DNA from: JBMNGN01 sp050949865
Lineage (GTDB): Bacteria > Bacillota > Syntrophomonadia > Syntrophomonadales > Syntrophomonadaceae
DNA: 64,000 nucleotides
Direction: 5' to 3'
Assembly (NCBI GenBank): GCA_050949865.1
Contig: JBMNGN010000004.1
Span: 434,001 to 498,000, forward strand
The notes under the pieces are model-generated. The model did not search any database. It was given only the letters and a program-made list of their open reading frames with translations, and had not been told where the DNA came from. Shown here piece by piece: positions 15,609 through 24,211 of this stretch. The position numbers and the translations under genes were made by a program. How positions within the stretch are numbered: the stretch's first letter is position 1; each line of letters begins with the position of its first letter.

Positions 15609-17510
15609 ATGAAACAGTATCTGGTTAAAAAGAAAGGAAACGAGGAAGTCAATCATAAAAGCAATTTATCCCTGAGGGTAGAGTTATTATTTAAGAAATT
15701 AGTGAGTATCTATGGGACTAAGGGAGTTGCATTGCGGGCCAGCAAACTAAATGCCATAGAATTAATAAAATCGAAACGCTTAGAAGATAGAGTCATGTTG
15801 ATACAAAAGATAATGCAAAAGGATCCCAGCCAGGAGATCGAGCCCATCCAGGATATAGCCGCTGTTCTTGATGTTTTAGAAGATAAAGTGGCAGAAAAAT
15901 ATGCGCGAAAGGTTGTGGAGCAGAAGCTTGAAGCCCGGATCCAGGAGAAAATGGACGAAAAATATAAAGATTATATAGCCGAGATCAGAAGACAGGTTAT
16001 AAAGGAACAGGATAGTACTCTAGAAAACGCTCAAACCTTAAAGAAGCTCGGGAAGCTCGAAAAAATGGAAAGGATCAAGTTAAATTCTTCAGCCTTTGAG
16101 ATTCTCCGCCCGTCCACCTTGAATGAGATTGTAGGACAGGAAAAAGCTATCAAGTCCTTAATATCTAAACTGAGCACCCCATATCCACAACATATCATCC
16201 TTTACGGACCTTCCGGAGTTGGTAAAACGACTTGTGCCCGGTTGGCCTTGGATATAGTCAAAGGAAAAAAGGAAAATCCTTTTTCTGCTGGGGCTCCCTT
16301 CATTGAGGTTGACGGTACTACCCTTCGCTGGGATCCGAGAGAATCAACCAACCCATTGCTCGGATCGGTACACGATCCGATTTACCAGGGGGCTAAGAGA
16401 GAACTAGCTGATGATGGAATACCGGAACCGAAGCTTGGCTTGGTCAGCGATGCCCATGGCGGCATTCTTTTTATTGATGAAATCGGAGATATGGATCCTT
16501 ATCTACAAAACAAATTGTTAAAAGTACTGGAAGACAAACGGGTTTTCTTTGAATCATCCTATTATGACCCGACCGATAACCGTATTCCCCAATACATCAA
16601 AAAAATATTTGAAGATGGTGTACCGGCTGATTTTGTTTTAATAGGGGCAACTACCCGCAGCCGGGAAGAGATAAATCCAGCCTTCCGTTCGAGATGTATG
16701 GAAATATTCTTTGAACCATTAACTTCTAGACATATTAACCAAATCGTTGATAATTCTGCCCGCAAGCTAAAGATTGATATTGAAGAAGAGGCCAAAGAGA
16801 CTATAAGCGATTATGCCAGGGACGGGAGAACCGCCAACAAGATTCTGATCGATGCCTATGCCTTAGCCCTTAATGAACAACAGGATATCAAACCAGTAAA
16901 GGTTAACAGTTCCCACGTATATTCAGCTATACAGAATAGCAGAATAGCCCCGGTAATAACTTGCCGGGCATCCAATACATCTGAAATAGGTAAGATTTTT
17001 GGAATAGGGGTAAGTGAGCATAGGGCAACCCTAATTGAAATAGAAGCGGCTGCTTTTCAGGCGGAAACTAAAGGACAAGGAAATGTCCATCTAAATGAAA
17101 CTGCAGGTTCTATGGTTCGCGATTCCCTATTTAATGCGGTTTCAGTGTTTAGAAAGGAGTTCGGCAAAAATTTAAAGGATTATGATATACATATAAACAT
17201 AGTGGGTGGGGGCAAAGTTGACGGACCTTCAGCAGGAGTCGCTATATTCCTGGCGATTTTAAGTGCAGTATGGCAACGGCCTTTACTGCAAAATGTGGCA
17301 GTAACAGGCGAATTATCCATTCAAGGAAGGGTTAAACCTATCGGCGGCTTGTATGAAAAAATTAACGGGGCCTTTCAGGCAGGGATTAAAAAAGTAATAA
17401 TACCGGAAGAAAACCTTAAAGATATACCTAATGGAACAGAAGAGGAAATTGAACTAATACCAGTTAGGTATATCAGGGAAATCTATAGCCATGTATTCGA
17501 GTCAAATTAA
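15609..17510 (+). CDS. lonC: ATP-dependent protease LonC
   Basis: 633 residues. A helical N-terminus (about 1-150) replaces the usual Lon substrate domain. An AAA+ module with Walker A GPSGVGKTT (200-208) and Walker B ILFIDEIGD follows. The C-terminal Lon peptidase has Ser541 in GPSAG and Lys584 in GGLYEK, exactly 43 residues apart as in the canonical dyad. LonC-type proteins are a clostridial/bacillar branch close to LonB. It follows rplI by 17 bp with SD AGGAGAGG. Substrates are unknown. Confidence 0.88.
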   Translation: MKQYLVKKKGNEEVNHKSNLSLRVELLFKKLVSIYGTKGVALRASKLNAIELIKSKRLEDRVMLIQKIMQKDPSQEIEPIQDIAAVLDVLEDKVAEKYARKVVEQKLEARIQEKMDEKYKDYIAEIRRQVIKEQDSTLENAQTLKKLGKLEKMERIKLNSSAFEILRPSTLNEIVGQEKAIKSLISKLSTPYPQHIILYGPSGVGKTTCARLALDIVKGKKENPFSAGAPFIEVDGTTLRWDPRESTNPLLGSVHDPIYQGAKRELADDGIPEPKLGLVSDAHGGILFIDEIGDMDPYLQNKLLKVLEDKRVFFESSYYDPTDNRIPQYIKKIFEDGVPADFVLIGATTRSREEINPAFRSRCMEIFFEPLTSRHINQIVDNSARKLKIDIEEEAKETISDYARDGRTANKILIDAYALALNEQQDIKPVKVNSSHVYSAIQNSRIAPVITCRASNTSEIGKIFGIGVSEHRATLIEIEAAAFQAETKGQGNVHLNETAGSMVRDSLFNAVSVFRKEFGKNLKDYDIHINIVGGGKVDGPSAGVAIFLAILSAVWQRPLLQNVAVTGELSIQGRVKPIGGLYEKINGAFQAGIKKVIIPEENLKDIPNGTEEEIELIPVRYIREIYSHVFESN

Positions 17511-17550
17511 ACCCTTCTGACATGCTAACCAGCACTAAATTTGGTGTAGA

Positions 17551-17811
17551 GTGTCTATGACTTGGTTTATAGTTTATAAAGATAAACTGTTGACCGAGTT
17601 TCCAGAGAACTTATCAATCCCTAAGGAATGTGAGCCTCAATACATTGGAATGCCGGGGTGGATGGAGGAACCAGTATTTCAGAATATAATTTACTCCCAA
17701 CCAATGCCAGGGTTAGGCAGAATTAAAGGAGATTACCGGGTAAAAGAGTCGCTGATCGCAGTAGGACAAAAAAGAAGCCAGACTATTGTAAAACACCAGG
17801 TATTCGATTAA
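17551..17811 (+). CDS. Small protein of unknown function
   Basis: Up to 86 residues (GTG 17551; ATG 17557 is an alternative start), ribosome site weak. The sequence (WFIVYKDKLLTEFPENLSI, YIGMPGWMEEPVFQNIIYSQPMPG) is proline-rich in the middle and has no motif I recognise. It follows lonC by 40 bp and may be on the same transcript, ending before tRNA-Val. Coding status is uncertain. Confidence 0.4.
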   Translation: MSMTWFIVYKDKLLTEFPENLSIPKECEPQYIGMPGWMEEPVFQNIIYSQPMPGLGRIKGDYRVKESLIAVGQKRSQTIVKHQVFD

Positions 17812-17856
17812 TCTTAATATAGTTGTAAGAGTAAAATTGATCCGTTTAGATTCTAA

Positions 17857-17931
17857 GGGCGCATAACTCAGCGGGAGAGTGCCACCTTCACACGGTGGAA
17901 GCCACAGGTTCGAATCCTGTTGCGCCCACCA
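17857..17931 (+). tRNA. tRNA-Val (anticodon CAC)
   Basis: A complete cloverleaf: acceptor GGGCGCA/TGCGCCC, anticodon loop TTCACAC with CAC, T-loop GGTTCGAATCC, encoded CCA at the end. 75 nt with CCA. Confidence 0.96.
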
Positions 17932-17946
17932 TAAAAATTGAGAATT

Positions 17947-17976
17947 AGCGAGGGTTACAAGCCCTCGCTTTTTGTG
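17947..17976 (+). terminator. Terminator after tRNA-Val
   Basis: AGCGAGGG (17947-17954) pairs with CCCTCGCT (17962-17969), followed by a T-run. Confidence 0.85.
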
Positions 17977-18197
17977 TCCATAGAACTGATTTTAAGAATT
18001 GCCAACCAAATTGCTATAAACATTAATTTCTACGGCCTTTCGAAGCATTGGTGTGCTGAATACTGTATACATAAATAAGTTTACAGGTTGGAACAAGGGT
18101 TGTTCCTAAAACAATACGGAGTTAGCAAAAAAAGGAAGAAGGCCATCCTTTGGCGAAAACAGTTATAGATTATGAAGATATTGGAAGGAGGATTATT

Positions 18198-18959
18198 TTG
18201 GAGTATTCATTTAATTTTAAAGACCAGGTGGTAATGATTACCGGTGCGGCCATGGGTATTGGGAAAGAGATGGCCAGGGGGTTTGCCCAGTTTGGGGGTA
18301 ATATGGTATTACTGGACATGAACCGGGAAGAAGGCGAAAAAACTGCCAAGCTGATTAATGATGAAGGTGGAGCAGCTCGTTTCTATGAGGTTGATGTGAC
18401 GGATAGCGAACGTGTTAATACCGTGGTTAGTGATGTAATTGATAGATTTGGGCGTATTGATGTTCTAGTAAACAATGCGGGGACCAATAAGCGCGGCTCG
18501 GTAGCTGAACAGGCTGAAGATGAATGGAAAAGAATCATTGAGGTAAATCTTTTTTCGGTATTTATTGTCAGCCAGGCGGTGATCCCGACGATGATTAAAC
18601 AAAAGAGCGGAAGGATCATAAATGTAGCTTCGGCAGCAGCATTTGCCGCTTCACCCAATATGTCCGCATACTGTGCGTCAAAAGCAGGGGTAGTAGCGAT
18701 GACCAAAGTAATGGCCCTGGAATTAACCAGACATAATATTCTGGTCAATGCCATTGCCCCGGGTTACCTGTCCACCCCGCTTACGGAAAGATTGAGAAAG
18801 GACCCCAAGTTATACGCCGCATTGGTAAAGGCTAATCCCCAGCGCAGGTTTGCTGAGGCCTATGAAGTGGTGGGGCCAACCCTTCTGCTTGCATCCCCAA
18901 TGGCAAGTTTTATAGGCGGGGCATGTATCAACATCGACGGGGGAGTAACTGCCCAATAG
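18198..18959 (+). CDS. SDR-family NAD(P)-dependent oxidoreductase
   Basis: 253 residues from TTG 18198 (SD GAAGGAGG); an in-frame TTG at 18150 also has a purine-rich site. The Rossmann motif TGAAMGIGK, NNAG, Ser145, Tyr158 and Lys162 (YCASK) form the standard classical-SDR active site. DGG near the C-terminus closes the fold. Reduces a ketone or oxidises an alcohol. FabG-like or gluconate 5-dehydrogenase-like substrates are possible, but no neighbour points to one. Confidence 0.85.
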   Translation: MEYSFNFKDQVVMITGAAMGIGKEMARGFAQFGGNMVLLDMNREEGEKTAKLINDEGGAARFYEVDVTDSERVNTVVSDVIDRFGRIDVLVNNAGTNKRGSVAEQAEDEWKRIIEVNLFSVFIVSQAVIPTMIKQKSGRIINVASAAAFAASPNMSAYCASKAGVVAMTKVMALELTRHNILVNAIAPGYLSTPLTERLRKDPKLYAALVKANPQRRFAEAYEVVGPTLLLASPMASFIGGACINIDGGVTAQ

Positions 18960-19010
18960 AAGATTTTCGAGTTGACTATTTAAGGCTTATGGTTTAGAAT
19001 ATCCCTGTTA

Positions 19011-19085
19011 GCGGGAGTAGCTCAGTGGTAGAGCACCGGCTTCCCAAGCCGGGTGTCGAGGGTTCGAACCCCTTTTCCCGCTCCA
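19011..19085 (+). tRNA. tRNA-Gly (anticodon CCC)
   Basis: Acceptor GCGGGAG pairs with a CTTTTCCCGC-type 3' arm, the anticodon loop TTCCCAA carries CCC, the T-loop is GGTTCGAACC, and CCA is encoded. 75 nt with CCA. Confidence 0.93.
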
Positions 19086-19125
19086 ATATTGTTTAAGATT
19101 TATTTGCTTTGAGGAGTTTTTAGCC

Positions 19126-19151
19126 GAGCCGGCAGGCCCGGCTCTATTTTT
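19126..19151 (+). terminator. Terminator after tRNA-Gly
   Basis: GAGCCGG and CCGGCTC form a 7-bp stem with a 5-nt loop, followed by TATTTTT. Confidence 0.85.
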
Positions 19152-19177
19152 GGCACATATTTTGATTTATTAGGGGT

Positions 19178-19207
19178 TTGACAGTTTTTTTGCCAATTAT
19201 ATAGAAT
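19178..19207 (+). promoter_or_regulatory. Sigma-A promoter for the SCIFF peptide
   Basis: A perfect TTGACA at 19178-19183, 18-bp spacer, then TAGAAT at 19202-19207 (one mismatch to TATAAT). Predicted start near 19214, leaving a leader of about 78 nt. Confidence 0.7.
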
Positions 19208-19291
19208 AATAACGTGGCTCCGAATATATTAATTAAATAAACCATTAGCAAGGGTACTACATCCCGAATATATAACATGGAGGAATCAGAT

Positions 19292-19438
19292 ATGAAAAAA
19301 CATATACTTACTGTAGTCCAGCCCAATTTGAAGAGGAATTCCGGGGAGATTAACTGCAGGGAATGTGCAGCTTCCTGCCAATCGGCCTGTAAAACCTCAT
19401 GTACGGTTGGGAATCAAAGCTGTGTAAAGCAGGAATAA
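19292..19438 (+). CDS. scfA: SCIFF (six-cysteines-in-forty-five) ranthipeptide precursor
   Basis: 48 residues with SD ATGGAGGAA. A leader (MKKHILTVVQPNLKRNSGEIN) precedes a core with six cysteines at 22, 25, 29, 33, 37 and 44, ending CQSACKTSCTVGNQSC, the near-invariant SCIFF core of Clostridia. In the studied C. thermocellum peptide the maturase joins a core cysteine to the threonine five residues on; the equivalent pair here is Cys33-Thr38. The maturase gene follows after an attenuator. The biological role of SCIFF is not settled, though signalling has been proposed. Confidence 0.93.
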   Translation: MKKHILTVVQPNLKRNSGEINCRECAASCQSACKTSCTVGNQSCVKQE

Positions 19439-19454
19439 TGTTTAAAGCAAAAAT

Positions 19455-19485
19455 AAAAAGAGGGGCTAAATGCCCTTATTTTTTT
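19455..19485 (+). terminator. Attenuator between SCIFF peptide and maturase
   Basis: A GC core (GGGC 19463-19466 with GCCC 19472-19475) is extended by A/T pairs, with a run of seven T. It should end most transcripts after the precursor and let a minority read into the maturase, giving more substrate than enzyme. Confidence 0.6.
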
Positions 19486-19508
19486 CCCAATCTGGAAGGA
19501 GAATTTTC

Positions 19509-20933
19509 TTGCAACGACTTTCAAACTATAACTTCTCTGCCCATCTGCATCTATTTAAATGGAAGGAATTAAACATTCTCTTGGATGTTAATAGTGGAGC
19601 TATCCATATCTTAGATGACCCTGCCTATGAATTAATTGACCAGATAATACAAATGCAAGGTGACCTGAACCAGGCGCAAAAGGTTTTAGAGAATAAATAC
19701 CCGGCTGATGATTTAAGTCATATTGTTCAGGAGCTAACCAGTTTATACCGTAATCGGGCGATATTTACCGAACCCGAACCAATTAATGTGGATTTTTCAG
19801 CCATGAAGGTAAAGGCGCTTTGCCTTAATGTGGCTCACCTCTGCAACATGCGCTGCCGGTATTGCTTTGCCGGTCAAGGGTTATTTGGCAGGGAAGCGAG
19901 CCTCATGTCAATTGAGACTGCGAAGGCAGCGGTGGGTTTTTTGATCCAGAACTGTGGAGATATAAGGAACTTAGAGATTGATTTTTTCGGAGGAGAACCA
20001 TTGCTGGTTTTTGATATGTTGACTGAATTGGTCGATTACTGCCGGGAGATAGAACCGGTGTATGATAAGAGATTTCATTTCACTTTGACCACTAATTCCC
20101 TGCTCTTAGATAAAGAGATTATGGATTGGGTCATTGATAACCGTATTGCCATAATACTCAGCCTGGATGGTAGGAAGGAAACTAATGACAAATACAGGGT
20201 TTTGCCTGATGGAAGAGGCACCTACGAGGTTATCCTCCCTAAAATAAAGGAAATGGTAGCCAAAAAACCAGCAAGCTACTATATTCGCGGGACATTTACC
20301 CGCAGCAACCTGGATTTTTCCAGGGATTTAAACCATCTTATAGAATTAGGATTCACCCATATCTCCATTGAACCCGCTGTGGGAACGGAGCTGGGTTATG
20401 CGATTCTTCCGGAAGATCTGCCGGTTGTACTGCAGGAATACGAGAAGTTAACTGATGTATTGCTGGAAGCCTTTAACAAGGGTAAAGAGATCGACTTTTT
20501 TCATTACAATTTAAACCTGCAAAAAGGCCCTTGCCTGGCTAAGCGGGTATCGGGATGCGGAGCCGGGATAGAGTACCTGGTCATTACTCCCGAAGGAAGC
20601 ATATACCCCTGTCACCAATTTGTGGGCAATTCCCTTTTTTATATGGGAAACATTTTTGAAAATGGAATAGATACCCAGGTAAGGGAAAAGTTTGAGGACA
20701 ACCAGTTGAAAAATAAAAAGTGCCAGCAATGCTGGGCTCGGTTTTATTGTGGGGGAGGCTGTCATGCTAATGCCTATCTAATGAATGGTGATATTAGCCA
20801 GCCCTACCAGGTTGGTTGCGATATGCATAAGAAAAGGATTGAGGGCGCCATATACCTTGACTTAAAAAAACGTTTATCGGCTGGCAAAACGGGTCAGAAA
20901 AAAGAAGGAATTAATGAAGATTTTATAGAATAA
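19509..20933 (+). CDS. scfB: SCIFF radical SAM maturase with SPASM domain
   Basis: 474 residues from TTG 19509 (SD GGAAGGAG 7 bases upstream); ATG 19470 lies in the attenuator and has no separate SD. An N-terminal peptide-binding RRE-like region (about 1-85) precedes the radical SAM cluster motif C112-x3-C116-x2-C119 and the SAM-binding DFFGGEP. The C-terminal SPASM part has CGAG, PCHQF, CQQCWARFYCGGGC and a final Cys, enough for two auxiliary [4Fe-4S] clusters. Installs thioether bonds in the SCIFF precursor encoded just upstream. Confidence 0.93.
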   Translation: MQRLSNYNFSAHLHLFKWKELNILLDVNSGAIHILDDPAYELIDQIIQMQGDLNQAQKVLENKYPADDLSHIVQELTSLYRNRAIFTEPEPINVDFSAMKVKALCLNVAHLCNMRCRYCFAGQGLFGREASLMSIETAKAAVGFLIQNCGDIRNLEIDFFGGEPLLVFDMLTELVDYCREIEPVYDKRFHFTLTTNSLLLDKEIMDWVIDNRIAIILSLDGRKETNDKYRVLPDGRGTYEVILPKIKEMVAKKPASYYIRGTFTRSNLDFSRDLNHLIELGFTHISIEPAVGTELGYAILPEDLPVVLQEYEKLTDVLLEAFNKGKEIDFFHYNLNLQKGPCLAKRVSGCGAGIEYLVITPEGSIYPCHQFVGNSLFYMGNIFENGIDTQVREKFEDNQLKNKKCQQCWARFYCGGGCHANAYLMNGDISQPYQVGCDMHKKRIEGAIYLDLKKRLSAGKTGQKKEGINEDFIE

Positions 20934-20968
20934 ACCAAAGGCTGTTAATTTTTTTGGGGAGAAATTAT

Positions 20969-22303
20969 ATGAATAACATTATATTTTCTAAAAAAAGGGT
21001 TTTAGTTTTAGCCGGAATTGTTGCCCTGGTACTAATATGGTTATTTGGAGTAAAAACGCCTGCTTATAAGGTGTATATTGATGGAGAAGAAAAGTTTATC
21101 GCCAAAAACCAGAAGGAGGTTTTGGCGGAATTAGAGGAAATTAAAAACAAGATCCAGAGCGATCACCAGCAAAAACTGGAATTTTGCACCTCAATTGAAT
21201 TTTCGAAAACCTTTGCCCAACGGAAGGAGATATTCCCGGCTGAGAAGATTTACCAGGAATTATATAAAAATGTGGAATTTAGAACCCTGGCAGCTGCAAT
21301 TGTTGTAGACGGGAATACAGTGGCTTATGTAAATAGCAAAGATGAGGCGGACAAACTGCTGGATAAGTTGCTCGAGGAGTATTCAAAGGTAGAAACCGGA
21401 GAAAGGCTTGTTGATGTCTCATTTGAAGAGAAGGTTGAGGTAAAAGAAATTCAGGCATCAGTAGACCAGATCAATACCCTTGAAGAAGCATATGCCCTCA
21501 TTAAAACCGGTTCACCCAATCCCGAGAAATATATCGTGGAAGAAGGGGATTCCTTATGGCTGATTGCCCGCAGAAATGATATGTATGTGGATGATATTGT
21601 CCGGGCGAACAATTTAAAGACAGACAGATTGTCTTTAGGCCAGGAATTGATTATCAGCAAGAATAAGCCATATATTAATGTGGTTACAACGGTGGAAGGA
21701 AGCAGAGATGAAATAATACCTTATGAGACTAAGGTTATAATTGACAATAATTCCTCCAGCAGTATTAAAGTCAGGCAAGCTGGGGAAAATGGGGAAAAGC
21801 ATATTATATATGTAGCCAGCAGGATTAATGGAGTTTTAATCCAGCAGGAAGTTAAAGAAGAAAAAATTATCAAAAACGCTGTCGATAGGGTGATAGTCAA
21901 AGGCAATAATATAACCCAGGTAGCCTCCCGTGGCGGAGGAAGTACCGGGGAATTAGATTGGCCGGTATATGGACCAATAACCCAGTACTACAAAGGAACC
22001 CAGCATACGGGGTTAGACATTGGAGGGCAGAGTGGGACCGCAATAAAGGCTGCTGATGCAGGAAAGGTTACCTTTGCTGGGTGGTTAGGGTCATATGGCA
22101 GGTTTATTGTGGTAGACCATGGGAATGGTATCGTCACCAGGTATGCGCATTGCTCCAGTATTGGGGTAACTAACGGGCAGCAGGTAGCTAGAGGGGAGAA
22201 AATCGGCACTCTGGGATCAACCGGGAGGAGTACCGGCCCGCACCTCCATTTTGAAGTGCTAGTAAACGGCTCCTTTAAGAATCCATTGAATTACTTGCGT
22301 TAA
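20969..22303 (+). CDS. Membrane-anchored M23 metallopeptidase with LysM and G5 domains
   Basis: 444 residues from ATG 20969 (SD GGGGAGA). One N-terminal membrane helix (about 10-27), a linker, LysM at about 188-232 (YIVEEGDSLWLIARRNDMYVDD), a G5 domain at about 235-310 and a C-terminal LytM/M23 domain. Zinc and catalytic residues are visible: His346 and Asp350 (HTGLD), YAH, and His425/His427 (HLHFE). It should cleave peptidoglycan cross-links outside the membrane. A terminator follows, so it may be monocistronic. Confidence 0.9.
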   Translation: MNNIIFSKKRVLVLAGIVALVLIWLFGVKTPAYKVYIDGEEKFIAKNQKEVLAELEEIKNKIQSDHQQKLEFCTSIEFSKTFAQRKEIFPAEKIYQELYKNVEFRTLAAAIVVDGNTVAYVNSKDEADKLLDKLLEEYSKVETGERLVDVSFEEKVEVKEIQASVDQINTLEEAYALIKTGSPNPEKYIVEEGDSLWLIARRNDMYVDDIVRANNLKTDRLSLGQELIISKNKPYINVVTTVEGSRDEIIPYETKVIIDNNSSSSIKVRQAGENGEKHIIYVASRINGVLIQQEVKEEKIIKNAVDRVIVKGNNITQVASRGGGSTGELDWPVYGPITQYYKGTQHTGLDIGGQSGTAIKAADAGKVTFAGWLGSYGRFIVVDHGNGIVTRYAHCSSIGVTNGQQVARGEKIGTLGSTGRSTGPHLHFEVLVNGSFKNPLNYLR

Positions 22304-22316
22304 ACGCTGAAGTTCG

Positions 22317-22349
22317 CCCTGGTCTTAAAGGACCAGGGTTTTTATTTTT
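22317..22349 (+). terminator. Terminator after the M23 peptidase gene
   Basis: CCCTGGTC and GACCAGGG form an 8-bp stem with a 6-nt loop, then TTTTTATTTTT. Confidence 0.9.
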
Positions 22350-22367
22350 GAGAAAGGGGATAAAAGC

Positions 22368-23273
22368 TTGTATGATGTAATAATTATAGGTGGGGGACCT
22401 GCAGGATTAACTGCAGCCATCTATACCGGCAGAGCAAAAAGGAAAACGCTGGTACTGGAAGCTTCAATGGTTGGCGGTACAGCAGCTACTGCTGATGCGA
22501 TCGATAATTACCCGGGTTTTCCCGAAGGGATTGACGGGCAGGAGCTGATGGACAATTTCAGGCAACAAGCGGAACGGTTTAAGGTTGAAATAAGGTCAGA
22601 AGAGGTTACGGGAATTGAAAACCTGGGAAATTACAAGAAGTTGCATACCAGTGCTGGTACTGCTTACCTGGCCCGGGCAGTAATAATAGCCGTTGGAACC
22701 CGGAGACGAAAGCTGGGAGTATCTGGCGAAGAAGAATTTGCCGGACGTGGGGTGTCTTATTGTGCAACCTGTGATGGGGCGTTCTTTCATGGTTTACCAG
22801 TGGCAGTAGTTGGCGGTGGCGATTCTGCAGTTAAAGAAGCACTTTATCTTGCCAATATAGCCTCCAAGGTATACCTGATTCACCGACGGGATGAGCTGAG
22901 GGCTAACCCTACATCATTTGAACAGCTGAGGTCAAACAGCAGGATCGAACTAAAGCTTAACCGGGTGATTCAGAGTATAACCGGTGATGAAGTAATGAGA
23001 AAGCTGCTCCTGAAAGATACCAAAACCGGCCGGGAGGAGTATTTGGAGGTAGAAGGTCTATTTGTAAGCATTGGCCTGGTTCCGGCTTCTGAATTTGTCA
23101 GCCATCTTGTAGATACCCGGGACGGATATATACTGGCCGATGAGAATTTAGAAACTTCTGTTAAGGGGATCTTTGTAGCAGGGGATATCCGGGTAAAGGA
23201 GGCTAGACAAATAGCTACTGCGGTAGGGGATGGAGCTCAAGCAGGAATGGCAGTCAACGAATACCTTAAGTGA
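22368..23273 (+). CDS. trxB: Thioredoxin reductase-like FAD-dependent oxidoreductase
   Basis: 301 residues from a TTG with SD GAAAGGGG. FAD motif GGGPAGLTAAIYTGRA at the N-terminus, redox pair Cys132-Ala-Thr-Cys135 (CATCDG), NAD(P) motif VVGGGDSAVKEA and C-terminal GDIRVKEARQIATAVGDG. It transfers electrons from NAD(P)H or ferredoxin-type donors to thioredoxin-like proteins. No thioredoxin gene is adjacent, so the partner is undetermined. Confidence 0.88.
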   Translation: MYDVIIIGGGPAGLTAAIYTGRAKRKTLVLEASMVGGTAATADAIDNYPGFPEGIDGQELMDNFRQQAERFKVEIRSEEVTGIENLGNYKKLHTSAGTAYLARAVIIAVGTRRRKLGVSGEEEFAGRGVSYCATCDGAFFHGLPVAVVGGGDSAVKEALYLANIASKVYLIHRRDELRANPTSFEQLRSNSRIELKLNRVIQSITGDEVMRKLLLKDTKTGREEYLEVEGLFVSIGLVPASEFVSHLVDTRDGYILADENLETSVKGIFVAGDIRVKEARQIATAVGDGAQAGMAVNEYLK

Positions 23274-23344
23274 TAGTACCAATATTTGTTTTCCCCCGGT
23301 AATATAACACCATAGTATAATGGTGTTCAAGGGGGGAGAGGCAA

Positions 23345-24211
23345 GTGTATGGGTTTAGGGTATTAGGACCCGGGAAGGTTTTTGGACTAGCCTTGGTACT
23401 GGTTTTAATCATTGTCCTGGTTTTAAGTAGAAACAGCAATCATGTAATGCACATCCTGGTCAATGCCGAGGTTAGCCTGAAGACAGCCGATTTTGAACAG
23501 TGTAAGACTGAGCATTTTATTATTAAATACCTGCCGCAAGACGAAAAGTATATTGCATACATTGCCGATGCGGCGGAAGAGGCTTACGAAATCTTAACTA
23601 AAAAATTTGGGAGAGAGCCGCAAAAGCTGACAACGGTGGTTGTATATCCTGATACCACTAGCCTGGCCAAAAGCTTTGGCTGGGATAAGGATGAAAAGGC
23701 TATGGGAGTTTACTGGGCCGGGACCATCCGGCTGCTTTCACCGCGGGCCTGGCTCCAGGATCATGAATTAGATCGGTTTGCCAGAGAAGGCCCCATGGTT
23801 CACGAGTTTGCTCATTTAATGGTTGACGAGCTCACCCGGGGAAATTATAATCGCTGGTGGACGGAAGGAGTTGCCCAGTATCTGGAGAAGAACATTACAG
23901 GATTCCAATTTGATAATCCTTTTTTACATGGCCGGGAATTTAAGTATTATGAACTATTAAAACTGGATAAGTATTTTGATAACCTGGACCAACCCATTGC
24001 ATACTGGCAATCATTAGCCTTAGTGGAATATATTGTAGACCAGTACGGGGAAGAAAAATTATTTACCATCCTATCTTATCTGGAGAAGGGTTATGGAATA
24101 ACCCAGGCCTTTGAGTTAAGCCTGGATATTGAGTACCAGTTATTTGAGCAGCAGTTTTATAATGAATTGGATAAGCAGTGCGAGAGGTGTATTAATTGGA
24201 AGACATCTTAG
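23345..24211 (+). CDS. Membrane-anchored peptidase MA-like zinc metalloprotein
   Basis: 288 residues from a GTG with SD GGGGGGAGAGG. One N-terminal membrane helix (about 8-28) suggests an external catalytic domain. HEFAH at 153-157 and a third ligand Glu174 in WWTEGVAQYLE form a gluzincin site. Substrates are unknown. It overlaps murA by 16 bp and is presumably coupled to it, which hints at an envelope role. Confidence 0.75.
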   Translation: MYGFRVLGPGKVFGLALVLVLIIVLVLSRNSNHVMHILVNAEVSLKTADFEQCKTEHFIIKYLPQDEKYIAYIADAAEEAYEILTKKFGREPQKLTTVVVYPDTTSLAKSFGWDKDEKAMGVYWAGTIRLLSPRAWLQDHELDRFAREGPMVHEFAHLMVDELTRGNYNRWWTEGVAQYLEKNITGFQFDNPFLHGREFKYYELLKLDKYFDNLDQPIAYWQSLALVEYIVDQYGEEKLFTILSYLEKGYGITQAFELSLDIEYQLFEQQFYNELDKQCERCINWKTS

